Counted from the stretch's first letter, positions 1-11,996 are shown. The stretch is DNA of 64,000 nt from Xiphydria camelus (GCA_963678675.1 OY783195.1:12560505-12624504), one strand, 5' to 3'. Numbers and translations are program-made. The notes: generated by a model not told the origin, from the sequence alone.

Positions 1-402
1 ACACCTGAGTTGTCCTGATATGTAAATATGGCCTTCACTGTCCTTAACCTTCCATTAGTCGCGCATGTACCTGACAGATACATGCACGTTATTTATACAG
101 ATTTCTCAAAACAGAATAACGTTACAATTTTATCGTTTGTAGTAGTCCTTAGGTAACTTATATTTAACACTGTCCTAAGCTTATAAGACCAGATCTTTAC
201 CTGGAAGATTACAATGTAAATAAAACCGCACGGGCGCACGAATTTGTACTTGAGAGATACAATGCGACTATTCTCGTAACTGTCGGTCCGCCTCAGTCGT
301 AAGTTTGGTCTTGGTGAGAAACGTACGTTAAGCTGCGTGTAGTTGATTTTCGTGCCTTTAGTGTTTATTTGACTAATAATTTAGTCTATATCAGTAATAA
401 AA

Positions 403-2427
403 ATGAGTAAAAATCGTCCGGAGGGCATTGATGAACTAAATCGTGTGACTTATTCCGACGTACAAGAAATTTATCAGGATCCTGAAGATGATTTAGACGA
501 GTCTGACGATTCTGAGACACAGGACTACGTAGAAACCAGGTCAACAGATTCTGAAACGGACCATGAGGTCAGCGATAATGAATCTGAGGAAGAACAGCAG
601 GAAAACTGTTTTCTTAGTGAGTGAATATAATTTGTCTTTTACGTATATCCCCTTACTGCATGGTGTGCCATATATGGCATATGAAATATTTTGATTGTTT
701 GCACCATCTATTGAACAATAGCCTAAATTTAACCACAAATATCTGTCCATTTACATTTATTTTACATGAAATCTGCATTACCTACTAAATGAAACTTCAT
801 TTCTGGGAAATAAATAGTTTGACAGCCAATCGAAAATAAATATTAATTTTTGTAAAAAATAGTTTTTTAGTGTTATTTTCTTCTATAAAAAGTCAAAATT
901 AACCTACAGGAATTTTTCTTTTGAAGATATAAAAAATCATGCAGTAAGAGGATATTATGTTACATGAAGTTGTTTATCTTAGGTAAAGATGGGACTCGGT
1001 GGGACAAAATTCCTGCCAAGCCAACTCGAATGAGACCACATAATATCATGGCGAGATTACCGGGCGTTGTTGGTCAAAGTGCATTAGATGCAAAAACAGA
1101 AATAGACTGTTGGGACCTATTTTTTAGTGAGAATATTCTCACTATGCTTGCTGAATACACAAATCAGTATATAGATACTCTAAAAGCAAAGTTCCAAAGA
1201 GTTAGAGATTGTTTGCCAACAGATGTTATTGAAATAAAAGCGTTTTTAGGACTGCTGTATCTAGCTGGTGTATTTCGAGGCGGTCATCGGAATTTAGCTG
1301 ATTTTTGGGTATCAAATGGATTAGGAATTGATATCTTTAGAATGGTCATGTCTGAGAAACGTTTTAGGTTTTTATTAAGATGTTTGAGATTCGATAATAA
1401 ACAAACAAGAGAAATACGACGTACGACTGATAAATTAGCAGCAGTCAGAGAACTATTTACCTCCTTTATTGCAAACTGCAAAACTCATTATCATCTTGGA
1501 CAGAATGTCACAATAGATGAAATGCTGCCCGCGTTTCGGGGAAGATGTGGCTTCCGGCAGTATATACCTTCCAAGCCAAATAAATATGGCATAAAAATTT
1601 TCTGTCTAAGCGATGCTAAATTATTTTATGCAGCAAATATGGAAATTTATTGTGGTCAACAGCCGGAGGGACCATTCAGACAAAGCAATTCTCCTGCAGA
1701 TGTAGTCATGAGATTATCCGAGCCAATTTTAAAATCTGGTCGCAACATAACAGCAGACAATTGGTTTACGAGCTTGGAACTAGTTAGAAAATTAGAAACT
1801 AAAAAACTTTCTTACGTAGGAACGATTCGTAAGAATAAAAGAGAAATTCCGGCTACATTCATATCACCCAACGGACGTAATCAATATGAAAGTATTTTTG
1901 GATATGCAAGAAATGAAACTTTAGTTTCGTACGTCCCAAGAAAAGGAAAAACGGTTGTTCTTTTGTCAAGCTTGCATATTGGCTCCAAAAATGTTGCAGC
2001 GGATTTGGAAAAAAAGCCAGAAATAATTCAATTTTACAACGCTACAAAGATTTTTTTGGGCAATAAAAACGAATTTTGCACACGACGAGATTATCTAAAA
2101 AATTTGGGGCTACAATTATTAGATGACCAATTGAAAAAAAGAGCGCAGTTAACAAATTTACCAAGAGATATCAAGACGATGTTAGAGAAGTACAAGCAGC
2201 CCGAAGCAGATCAGGAAGCAAGCGAAATTCCACCGGAAGCTGGCCTCTCGAGAGCTGCCAAGAAAAGAAAAAGATATCAACCATGCTACGACCTTAATAA
2301 AAAAAATTCTTTTTCTGCATATAACTGTCAAAAATATAACACGCACTTGTGTTTGAAATTCCACGCTAGAACAATATGCGAAAAATGTCTGAATACAGAT
2401 GACGGGATTGATGAATATTCTGATTAA
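403..2427 (+). CDS. piggyBac-like transposase, two exons, missing the third-Asp segment
   Basis: Exon 1 is 403-616 and exon 2 is 983-2427, joined by a phase-1 intron (donor GTGAGT at 617, acceptor TTATCTTAG ending 982). The junction codon AGT keeps the frame open, giving 552 residues. The N-terminus is acidic (runs of D, E and S), as in the family. The first catalytic Asp is in VTIDEMLPAF (about residue 250) and the second in ITADNWFTSLEL (about 330), a spacing like that of known piggyBac enzymes. The C-terminus carries the Cys/His-rich zinc-binding domain (from CYDLNKK to CEKCLN). After EIIQFYNATK, where family members continue with a GGVDTLDQ-type block holding the third Asp and an RRWP-type motif, the sequence goes straight to IFLGNKNEF. 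About 40 residues are missing in frame, with the junction near 2050. I infer that cleavage activity is lost, although DNA and zinc binding could remain. Confidence 0.88.
617..982 (+). other. Spliceosomal intron in piggyBac transposase gene
   Basis: A 366-bp AT-rich stretch with a consensus donor (GTGAGTG) and an acceptor (TTATCTTAG). Without splicing, the first reading frame stops at 624 just after the donor. The phases on both sides agree, and removal joins the acidic N-terminus to the KDGTRW segment typical of the family. Confidence 0.75.
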
Positions 2428-2614
2428 CGTTCACATAATTTTACTTTGTTTTTGTTTTCTTATGATGTATTTTATTAAATTACATAAATAGAAACTATTT
2501 GTTAAATATTACATTGATTTTTTTGATTAAAGATATTATATTTATCATATGTATCTGTGGGATACAACGCGACTAAAGGTGTTACCAAAACCCGCGCGAC
2601 TAATGGAAGGTTAA

Positions 2615-2804
2615 TAAGTCGGATATATTCTTTCAAGCTAGTCGATGTCTTAACACGTGCTGTTTAGCTCTTTTTCGTATAATTTAAAATTCATAATCAA
2701 TTAAATATTCTGAAAGGAAAATTATTTATAGGTAGCCTTGAATTGAAAGGAAAGGGGGGGCAATGTATTAGCAATTTTATTAATTCCTCTCTCTATAATG
2801 TTGA

Positions 2805-2835
<31 letters not shown>

Positions 2836-3236
2836 AAATATACACATTTGTGTGAATGAATAAAATATAGATAAATAAAATTAAAATTTAATTTTCTTCA
2901 TTGAAAGAGGAATTATTATAGCGGAAAAGGGAAGGAGTGAGGAATATGATGTTCCTATTTTCTCAACTCATTTCCCTCTCTCTCTTTCAACGAAAAGAAT
3001 ATAATAAAAATCTGACTTAAAATTTACTATCATTTTCATAAATTAAGTTATTTAATACATTTCGTGGTTTTCAAATAATAATTAATTAATAGGGAACTTG
3101 CCTGTGTCAGATTTTAAACACTTTTGGTCTTTATCTACTCTTTAAACCTTAACAATAGGTATTTGTAAAAGAGAAAATGATCAGTTATCTTGTTTAAATA
3201 TTTTGTGATAGTATGTGTTTAATTAAAGTTTGTCAT
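2615..3236. other. AT-rich spacer with AAAT microsatellite
   Basis: No coding region is visible. A run of AAAT/AATA units lies at about 2805-2838, with further A+T simple sequence at 2850-2890. The rest is low-complexity DNA. Confidence 0.6.
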
Positions 3237-3342
3237 GTGGCGACCCGTCATGCTTTGGCGGCCTGACGCCAGATAGCGCCAACTCTCTCGACCCTCGGCT
3301 CGTGGCTCCTGGCCCCCGGCTATCGGCTCTCGGTAGTAAAAC
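3237..3342 (+). repeat. 110-bp GC-rich dispersed repeat, partial copy
   Basis: This block runs from GTGGCGACCCGTCA to CTCGGTAGTAAAAC. It closely matches one end of the larger 850-bp repeats at 38149-38998 (same strand) and 22270-23121 (opposite strand). Only the GTAGTAAAAC-side end is present here. The strong GC content stands out from the flanking AT-rich DNA. Confidence 0.8.
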
Positions 3343-3499
3343 TTCGTTAAATTTTTGATGTGTAAACATCTATGCTATGGCTCTACGGTGGGACCTTCCT
3401 GGGAAATCGAGCGTCAGACGTAAGCCGTGTACATGTGACTGCGTCAGTGTGTGTGTGTGGCGCTACTGCGCATACTATTCGCGCAAGCTGGATTATCTC

Positions 3500-4372
3500 A
3501 ACGGGAAAACATTTTAGAGAAAAATGTTTAATACAAAACTTTAAGGATTTTCCCGTGGCTACCCAGTGGTCGTATTGGATTTGACCTTGACCGTGACCTT
3601 TAAGGTAATATCAAATGCTTTCCTGAACCGTTCATCCGATTGCGATGAAACTTTGGGGAATGGTTGGACGCATGCCCGCGAAGGTTTCTGAGTTAGTAAA
3701 TCTTATACAGGGTGTTCAAAAAGTACCGGTACTGATGATTATTATGCCTTCCTAAACCGTTCATCCGATTGCGATGAAAAGTTGGGGAATGGTTGGACGC
3801 ATGCCCGCGAAGGTTTCTGAGTTAGTAAATCTTATACAAGGTGTTCAAAAAGTACCGGTACGGATGATTATTATGCCTTCCTAAACCGTTCATCCGATTG
3901 CGACGAAAATTTGGGGAACAGTTGGACGCATATCCGCGAAGGTTTGAGTTAGTAAATCTTATACAGGGTGTTCAAAAAGTACCGGTACGGATGATTATTA
4001 TGCCTTCCTAAACCGTTCATCCGATTGCGATGAAAATTTGGGGAACAGTTGGACGCATATCCGCGAAGGTTTCTGAGATAGTAAATCTTATACAGGGTGT
4101 TCAAAAAGTCGAACTATACTTGACCTAAATTTGACCTCCACTGACAATAAAGGTAACATGAAAAAAATGGTCAAGGACACATTTGAACGTTAAAAAAAAT
4201 TAATTTGACCTTGATATAACCTTGAAGGTCATGGTGAAGGTTAAATCCAATATGACCATTGCGTAGCCCGGGAAAAATACTAAAAGTTTTGTAGTAAAAA
4301 TTTATTTAAACAATGGTGGACGGACTAAATCAATCCACAATCTACCCGTGCGAAGCCGGGACGGGCTGCTAG
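3500..4372 (+). mobile_element. Non-autonomous Helitron-like element, 3' end
   Basis: The right end has the Helitron signature: a short hairpin (CCCGT...ACGGG at about 4345-4365) followed after a few bases by CTAG at 4369-4372, with T next as expected for insertion between A and T. The phrase CGAAGCCGGGACGGGCTG is close to 3' ends I know from insect Helitrons. Inside are four units of a 129-bp tandem repeat, flanked by about 100-bp inverted segments (about 3510-3615 against 4195-4315). I cannot place the 5' TC end, so the left boundary is approximate. There is no Rep/helicase coding. Confidence 0.65.
3611..4110 (+). repeat. 129-bp tandem repeat, about 3.9 copies
   Basis: The phrase TTCATCCGATTGCG starts at 3631, 3760, 3889 and 4016, giving periods of 129, 129 and 127. 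Each unit also carries GGGTGTTCAAAAAGTACCGG. Units are near-identical, so the expansion is recent. It lies inside the Helitron-like element; minisatellites are common in that group. Confidence 0.9.
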
Positions 4373-5490
4373 TAAGTTATAAATCTAATATAATAATAAT
4401 AAATATTTTATTATAGAAAAAATTAAACTTCTTTATGTCGAACTACGACGCCATATTCCCAAATTAAACTCGGACCGCAGATAATTGTAAGTTGTTTACA
4501 CATCCTCCGTGAGTACAACGGCACTCACACCTTTTTTTTTCGCTGCCTACTGTTAATCTCAGGGACGTTACTTACTCGATAGCTGAGCTGCCGCACTGAC
4601 CAATGCCTGCGGTCTCCTTTCCATGTTACTTTGTCTCCGAGTCGATGGAATATCTGGCCTTCCTGAACCTCGCGTACCTCATCCGGGCAATTTTTTCATC
4701 CTGGCTGCATCGATAACGCTGGATCTGCAACTCTATGAAAGACAAGCATATGAGATAATAAAGAAACTTATTCATCTATCTGTCTCTTCTAAATAATTTC
4801 ATGAAATTAGCTATTAATATTTACCCTTCTATGCAGGAAGCTGGATAATACTTATTTTCTGCTCGTAGGTCCTTATTCCAAAGATCTTGCCCCGAATGTT
4901 TTAACCTATTCCGTGTAAACATGGGTCATTCGTGTCCACGCGATTTTTAACCATTTGCGTGATGCAGTACACAAATTTGTTATGGTTAAGTATATGGTTA
5001 TTTAAATAATTCGATACTGTTTGCTGCTTTAATGTTTTTTTTTTCTAAAGGAATCCTTTTAAAATTTTTTGGAATGCATTTAAGAAAGTAAGGCTGGACA
5101 TGAATAACCCACGTTTACACTCAACGTGCACTAAAGAAACGTTTGCACGTTAACGAAAATTGAAATACGATGAAACACTCTGATTTTTTTTATAATGCAC
5201 TCATATATTTTAAGAACTCGCAACAAATTTCAAAAAAATAACTCTGCCATTTTATTGATATAAATTATTAAAAATTAACAAATTAACATGCGGTTTATGG
5301 ACGCGTCACTTATGATTAAAAACAACAGAATTTAACACAATACAAAGTTATAATAATTGTTTAAAACAATGACCAATAACAAACTTTTTTTTTGAGCATT
5401 TGAAGATTTTTCACTCAGCCAAATTTCTAAAAACAATAGAAATGTAATGAAAAAAATGAAAATGTTCTCACATGCGGTAGCCATTTGCAA
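4373..5490. other. No recognisable gene
   Basis: Mixed unique-looking DNA. The 4440-4740 part is richer in GC, but no reading frame there has recognisable motifs. 4960-5340 is AT-rich. Confidence 0.5.
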
Positions 5491-5494
5491 AACA

Positions 5495-8400
5495 GTGGCA
5501 ACGCTGTGTCGTGACACCACGGCCAGCTAAGAAAGAAGAGTGCGCGCGGAATTTGAAAATTTGAAATGAACAACTTTGATCGGCCAACACTCATATTCCA
5601 TTTTGAATCATTTAAGATGGACAAATATCGAAATGAACAACTTATGAACTCTTAAATGATGAAATGTAAGAGAGAAATTACATTGAACTCTGTTTTCGAA
5701 ATGAGTATATATTTTCATAATGGTAATTTGACGTAACTTCAATGATTGTAGTAATTTGTGAATGCCCAGTTTTCCAAATTGCTTGAATCCCTTCATTAAA
5801 TCTTCATAAATAATATTTCCACCTGCAAGTTTAAAAAGCATGGAAGGGGTCAGAACATTTTTGAGTGGATTTAAAGCTAGTAGACATCTCTGAGCACTTT
5901 TACAACGATTTTCTTTTTCAATTTCATCTTCGATTGTTGAAAAAGAATATAACAATTCATGTGTGCAGTAAACTCGTTACATGCAAAATGTTTTAGCATA
6001 TACACATCGTACCCAGCGTTATGCCGTTTTTCAGTATCAATACGAATGTATTTACTAGCAAGTGTAGATAAAATTAAGTCTCCTGCTTTAAACTTCTCCG
6101 TGCCATGCTTATTTTTATATGCTGCATACGAACAAACAAATCCAGCAACTAATAATTTAAACTTATCTATTAATGAAACTTTTTCGAGAGTTATAAGTAG
6201 ACGAATGGCATCAAATTTGCAATTATGAGCAAGCAAGATACAAGGTTTTTTAAACTGTGATAAAAAAGTTAAAAAATCACTCATTGCATCTTGCAGTGAT
6301 ACAGTGTTAATTGGCACTCCATCGTGTCTCAATTCAGATCCAACTAAGCGTAAGCCATGTACACCAGTCGCTCTAGCATCAATAGCTCGAGTTGGCTTAA
6401 TATATCTCTCAAATGTTGCTGTCTTATGTCCTGCAGCAATCTGAATAATATTGCATTGCTTTGAAAAATCCGTAGTTTCCAGATCAAAATGGATAAAATG
6501 GTATTCTTCGTGGGGAATATCAATATCCTCTACGATGTCATTATTATCGCCAATTTCATCTTCTTGTTCTGATTGTCTTCTTGTTGATGGATGTAATAAT
6601 TCCATACCAGATTGATATGACGTTCCTTCAGCTTGCTCTTTTCTATAACGAAGTGTAGCACGATCGTTACTGAGTTCAACTCTTCGTCTTTTCGCTGCAA
6701 TGGTGCTGCGAAACAGCCGCTCTTTTACAAATTTTCTAGACGCGCTCTGTGTGCGTTGTCGTGTTTTCGCTGTAATTAATAAACAATTTATCATAAACAC
6801 AAGCGTTACATAGATTTTTCCTTAATTTTTCTCAGCTACTGTGGCAGCTACTCGATAATCCAAGGCAGCAGAAAGATTATAGCACATTGCTTTGGGAGCC
6901 TTTCGACTTACAGATGCGTTAAAACTTTCGTTTACTTGAGTTGAAGCAGAAAATGCAAATTTTTCAGCAGCGTCAGCTAAAGATCCAAAGAAAGTTGCTA
7001 ACGTTTGATACAAACTTTTATTGTGAAATCCATCTCCAATTGTGGAGTGAGTATAATTGGTTGCATCTGTCATATATTTACACCAACTTGGATCACACTG
7101 ATCGTGTAAATTAAACGCATGTTGAGGGATTGCCCTGATAGATTTCTCTAAACCTTCGACGTTACCAACATTTTGTGCCACTGCATACTTAAAACAGCGA
7201 TGAAGGTACTTTATTGAGTTTTCATGCAATTCTTTCTCTGGATCTTGTTCCTTACTTATTTTCTGCAAACCTTTTTTCACATTTTTATTTGAATGCCCCC
7301 TATCTGACAATTTTATAATGTCATGTTTCGAACTTTTTTTTAAAGCAGAAACTGCAGAAGAATCGTCATCTGCAACGAAAATTCCAACTTGTACATTATT
7401 TTTTTCAAAAATTTTATTTTGTGTTGCGAGTTTAACTGCTAAATGAGCTTCCATAGCTTTAGCGGTGCCTGTAAAATTCTGTCGACAATCATGGTCATCT
7501 TTTGGATGTCCTGCATTACATCGTTTACAAGCGCGATTGCCAGTACCGTAAGCAACGATTTTTCCACCCTGAGTACCGAAAAAAGTTGCGTATCCACTCA
7601 AACTATCGTAGCTACTGCCCGACCCTCGTGTAGGCCAAGCAGTATCAAAAGACACCATCAGTCGGACCATTAAATCACTCGTTAATTCTTCTCTTGGTAC
7701 TTGTGTCGTCGTGGGAAATACCAAGAAGTCTTTGTCCAGGTGTTTCGGCCTAAATATAGTGTAGGAATCACAGGAATATTTCAGGTTAAAAAAAATTTAA
7801 TGTTTGAAAGGGCAAAACTTGTTAATTTATTTTTATCCAAATTTTTTATTTCATTCAAATCGTGAATTCATAGTTTTTAAAAGTATAGAGAAGATTGGAA
7901 ATTAATTAGTTTCTGAATACAAAAATGCCATTAAAATAAAAATAAAAAAGACGAACGCCATGTAAATGTAAAAAATTAAAAATAAATCAACAATATTTTT
8001 GTATACGTTAAAACTTTTGTAAATAAAGAAAGGCAATATTTAAAATATCGTAAATTGTATATTTAAATAAAAATAAAATAAATAAAGCAATGATTGGAAG
8101 AATGATAATTTCCAGATTTGTACAATAAAGTACAAATACGAAAATTTTAAGGTAACTGTTAAAAAAAAATTGTGAAAGAAAATCAAAAGTGAATTCAGAC
8201 TTACAAAATCTTGACGATTTCATCAAGGTTTTGAATTGTCAACTGCTTTTCTAATTGTACCACTTTCTCGCAGCTTTCGTAAGCCACTTGTTCAACTGTA
8301 TTTCCCACTCGCCTCTAATAATACTCGAAAGTATTTCTACTCATTGACGGCATGTCTATGCAACCACAAAGGTTGTCAAAACTGCTGTATTGAATCCCAC

Positions 8401-9068
8401 TATGGATGAGACCTGCCAATATTTGATTGATAATAATTACATACAATTAAGTGCAGCGTAACATAACTAAGTCATACTTACCCATCGCCAATTTATAATT
8501 GCATTCAAAGTGATAACTTTTATTGTTATCGGTGCACTGCTTTCCGGTTAAAACTTTATTTACAAGAAGGCACGAGTAGCATTCAATGTGAAAAAATGAT
8601 TTGCATCCTCTACGCACTTCTTTTGTAATGTTTTCGAGGAGTAATGGTCGTTCACATGTAGAACATTGTAAATGCCTTGCTAAAAACTCAGTGTCTATCA
8701 GCCTTTCCCCTTTCACTGGAAATTGGACACTATGAGCCTCTTCTTGAGCAGATTCTTCTTCTTTTTCGGTTTCAAGATTTTCCTTCTTTCGATTTTTCGC
8801 GGCGTTGGATTTGCAGTGACTTTCCAGTTCAAGCTTCCTTTTATAGTCTTTTTCCGAAATTACTTTTCCTTTCCAACGGAAATTTTGAGCTTTGGAAAAA
8901 TTAAACATTATGCACTAATTTATTTTCACTCGTTGACTTCAAAAGTGTATTACTGTCAATACATAATATAGAGGTTATATGGAGTATTTACAAAAACATG
9001 TGCCGTCGATAAAATAACTGATCTGATTTATCGCTCTAATACCAACTTATGATACAACGTTGCCACGA
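5495..9068 (-). mobile_element. Possible extent of the Mutator-like element
   Basis: GTGGCAACGCTGTGTCGTGA at 5495-5514 and the reverse complement of a similar stretch ending at 9068 (GTGGCAACGTTGTATCATAA) flank the transposase gene as imperfect 20-bp inverted repeats (16 of 20). I see no clear 8-9 bp target duplication, so these ends are tentative. Confidence 0.35.
5608..8908 (-). pseudogene. Mutator-like transposase with C-terminal DEDDh exonuclease, decayed
   Basis: Three exons read on the minus strand: 8908-8482 (142 codons plus 1 nt), 8412-8205 and 7749 onward. All introns have GTAAGT donors and matching phases (8481-8413, 69 bp; 8204-7750, 455 bp). Exon 1 ends with a Cys-rich domain (CSTCERPLLLEN). 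Exon 2 encodes the family motif SSFDNLCGCIDMPSMSRNTF. Exon 3 holds a probable DDE core (VADDDSS, KLSDRGHSNKN, ESFN) and a zinc motif (CKRCNAGH with a later DHDC). It then reads into a 3'-5' exonuclease of DEDDh type (FDLETTDF, ATGVHGL, HNCKFDAIRL, HNAGYDVYML). Three lesions are visible: TAG at 8317-8315, TAA at 6824-6822 and a one-base frameshift near 5960. After the shift, the exonuclease tail (NPLKNVLTPSMLFKLAG) continues to 5608. I read it as a once-active transposase gene; the exonuclease role in transposition is not known to me. Confidence 0.82.
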
Positions 9069-9985
9069 TTTCCATTCATTTTGTAAAAATTGAAATGAAT
9101 AAAATATCAAGTTATAAAAAATAAATACATCGTTATGAATTACTAGTTTTCATTATATATTCCTAATATCATTATTGTGGTGTATTAGATATGTCAATCA
9201 TTTAGTTATGTATGGTAAAAATTTGTCTATCTGCAGTTGGCTAAAACTGTCGGAGCCTTTGATGTTTCCCTCTCCTTACCTCAGCCCGCACAGACCTGAT
9301 GTTCCTCCTTAAACGCTAACGGCTTTTTAACCAAAAAGACACGCGTAAACCAAACTGATCGCCACTGACGCTAATCTCAATCTAAGGCCTCTATACGCTT
9401 CTCCAGTAGACAGCTGAAGCGATGCGCACGCCACGCCGCGGATTTTTATGACACCTATTCACTAACAATAAGAGCAGGGCCGCGTCTAACGAGGGGCCAT
9501 GTTGTGCCACGCACGAAGGCGCGCACGAAGGCGCACTAGCCATGGGGCGCCGAAGCTAGAAAAGGGCACGAAGCATGAAGGCGTCTCAACATCTAGAAGC
9601 GGCCCTGATTCGCTAAGCTGCCGGCACAACCTTGTATTCGCCTTGTATTCACCTTGTCGCGCGCGAACCTGGTATCTATCTGTTATTGCAAGCTTGAAAT
9701 AGGCTAACGGTACGGGGCAGTGGTTAGTTTCGGCTATGCAAGGAACAAGCAGGCTTGCACCAACTCTGTATTAACCTTGTAGCTTAACCTTGCAAAACGT
9801 ACCTTGTAACAATGTTCAACCTTGCACAACAAGGACAGATTTCTCTACCTGGGTAGTATTATACATAATTTTTCTAAACTTGTAATACTATCGCTCTGTA
9901 TTGTAACACAATTTCTGTTATTTTAATAAAATATAAAAATGTAATTCTAACCTCAAAAGTTCTTCATTACCGACAACGCAATCTT
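9069..9985. repeat. CCTTG-rich, GC-rich accessory DNA
   Basis: No gene. From about 9628 the words CCTTG, CAAGG and TTGCAAG recur many times, and the block resumes at 10141-10267 after a short retroposon. The piece ending TCTCTACCTGGGTAG (9843-9856) reads on the minus strand as CCCAGGTAGAGAAATCTGTC. That resembles the ends of other repeats in this window (30464, 56877). Confidence 0.45.
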
Positions 9986-9999
9986 GTCCCAAGCGCCCT

Positions 10000-10126
10000 T
10001 TTTTTTATAGAAGGGGAAATGCGTTTACGCACCATCCCCAGGTTTGGCCAGAACCCGGAGGTGTGTGGGGCTCGGGTGATCCCGCGACGAGAAGGTGTAA
10101 GGTCGCGGGGCCCACTAACCACTAAA
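10000..10126 (-). mobile_element. SINE-like short retroposon with 14-bp target duplication
   Basis: The identical sequence GTCCCAAGCGCCCT lies at 9986-9999 and 10127-10140 and flanks a 127-bp insert. On the minus strand the insert begins CTTTAGTGGTTAGTGG and ends in an A-rich tail (the T run at 10000-10006 on the plus strand). The 14-bp direct duplication and the tail are the marks of LINE-mediated retroposition. The GC-rich body may be tRNA-derived or a LINE 3' fragment; I could not recognise a clean pol III A or B box. Confidence 0.75.
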
Positions 10127-10140
10127 GTCCCAAGCGCCCT

Positions 10141-11996
10141 AGTCTACCTTGAAGCAAGCTTGCACAGCATACTGTCACAACATTGAGACGCGTAACCGAT
10201 TTACCTTGCATCAGCCTTGTTTTGCAACCTTGCCGCAAGGTTCTATCTTGCAAGCCAACCTTGTAACAAGCTTAATTCTGGGTACGATTTTTACCTGGGA
10301 CATGAACTCTCTTTTTATGTATAAAATATTTCTTGCCATGAAAAAATTGTTTTCATATTTTTTAAAATTATAGATATTTACTTATTTATATTATTTTTTC
10401 ATATGATTTAGAATTTACATTTATCTTGTGTAGTATTAATTTCCCATTAAAACATTTGCTAGGAGACTTAGGCCTGGTGGGAAACTATTCTCCCAGTAAA
10501 ACTTAAAGGGTTAAGGGGATTTCTAAAAATTCAGGTAAAAAATGCTCTGAGCAAATGCATATTGAAAGAAAAACGTAGTAATTAAAAATATAACCGAATA
10601 AGGTCTCCAATCAAGTTATTGCCTATGAAAAATCTATCAACTGTCCAATATTTCTTACACTTTTTCAAGTTGATTTTATCCTCTCTACGACATGCAATGA
10701 CCGATTGTTTGGCGATATCGTCTTGTTTCAGAAACCGAAAGTATTTAATCTCAGTTCCCTTTTCGTTTTTCTAGTATAGTTTGTACAGCCCGCAATCACC
10801 TAGTTCGCCATATTTCAGGTTTTACTATGTAGTATGTACTTAATGGGGGTAGGGTCTAATGGGTGGAAAAAAGCTCTATTTTTACGAATTTTGTTTAGAG
10901 CTATTGTTAAAGTAGATATATTTTAATGTTTCGCATATTACAAAGCATCATTCGAACAACATTTTGTAATTTTTTTTGTAGAAAAATATTGAGAAATAAG
11001 CCGGGGGACGAAGCATTTTCGAGGACGCCTTTTAGAAAAGATGATTTGCGGTGGAAACTATATTTCAGCGTAGAATTATCTCAAATCAAAAAATCAAAGT
11101 AATTTAGTTAAAACAGATGTTTTTCTAGACCCCAATGTTTTTAAAAATTTTTTTTCCATTTTTAAATTTTTGGTGGTTGTTGAAGTCAAAAATTGCGATT
11201 TTTCACGAAAAAATCCGCCATTTTGTTGCTGTAAAACCCTCTTAATTTAACAAAAAAAAAAGAAAAACTTTGGAGTCTGGTGTTTTATATGTAAAAACTG
11301 TGTACAAAATTTGAAAAGAATCGGTGCAGTAATTTCTAAATGACGATGTCCACGGGCTTTTAAAACTTGGTTTCGAGATAAAAGCGTTTAAAGCGCCGAG
11401 TTCTTGCCGCTCCGCAGTATTAGAGGAGGGGAGATTTAATAAACGGAGAGCCAGCGACGTTTTTGTGGTAGTGATTTTATAAAGAAAAATTCTATAATAA
11501 ATCGTGAGGCGAACTTATGATCTTTCCATATCGCTGCGTCTGGCACCTTGCATGCGCTGCGGCATTGCGTAATGAGCATTTTTATGGGGGTCGAAAATTC
11601 ATATTTTTTGAAGTGATTTTATAAAAGAAGAAAACATATTAAAAATCATTGTCATAACCTCAATATACTGAAACGGAAATTGCTAGATCATTTTATTACG
11701 CCGAACAGCTCGCCAGACGCCTCAATTTGGAATTTAAAAAATGGATTTTTGAAGTCATAGTATAAAGTCTGGCTTTTTCTACATAAATAGATTATTTAAT
11801 TCTAAGCCCCTCTCTAAAATGCCAGACGGATATTTCACTGCGAACATGTGCAAAAAAAATGTTGAATTATTGTAATTTCGTTCCTAAGTATTGGCCGTTG
11901 CGGGGAGCTGCGGGGAGCGGGGACGGTTAAGGAATGGGAGTGGAAATCACTGAAAATGCTTGGCAACGTCGCGCAGCACTCTGTGCGGTATTAAGG
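10141..11996. other. CCTTG-rich tail, then no recognisable gene
   Basis: 10141-10267 continues the CCTTG-word block interrupted by the retroposon. 10300-11400 is AT-rich with no frame of note. 11400-11960 alternates GC-rich and AT-rich patches, and I see no motif. Confidence 0.5.

Larger units (their letters stand above)
48..2610 (+). mobile_element. piggyBac-type DNA transposon, both ends present
   Basis: The element lies between TTAA at 44-47 and TTAA at 2611-2614, the target duplication typical of the piggyBac superfamily. The ends are perfect 17-bp inverted repeats: CCTTCCATTAGTCGCGC at 48-64 and its reverse complement at 2594-2610. A subterminal inverted motif (ATGTATCTGT and its complement) lies near 75-90 and again near 2549-2560, matching the outer plus inner repeat layout of piggyBac ends. 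A two-exon transposase gene fills 403-2427. Total length is 2563 bp, normal for the family. The ends look usable; the encoded enzyme probably is not (see the gene entry). Confidence 0.93.

Noticed and set aside
541..750. Minus-strand frame opposite the piggyBac exon 1
   Set aside because: Antisense shadow of the transposase exon and intron with no motif.
3611..4110. Regularly spaced repeats resembling a CRISPR array
   Set aside because: The 129-bp units are contiguous with no unique spacers, in a eukaryotic Helitron-like context. This is a minisatellite.
10000..10126. tRNA gene in the GC-rich insert
   Set aside because: No cloverleaf could be drawn and the A/B boxes are not convincing. The 14-bp duplication and tail identify it as a retroposon.
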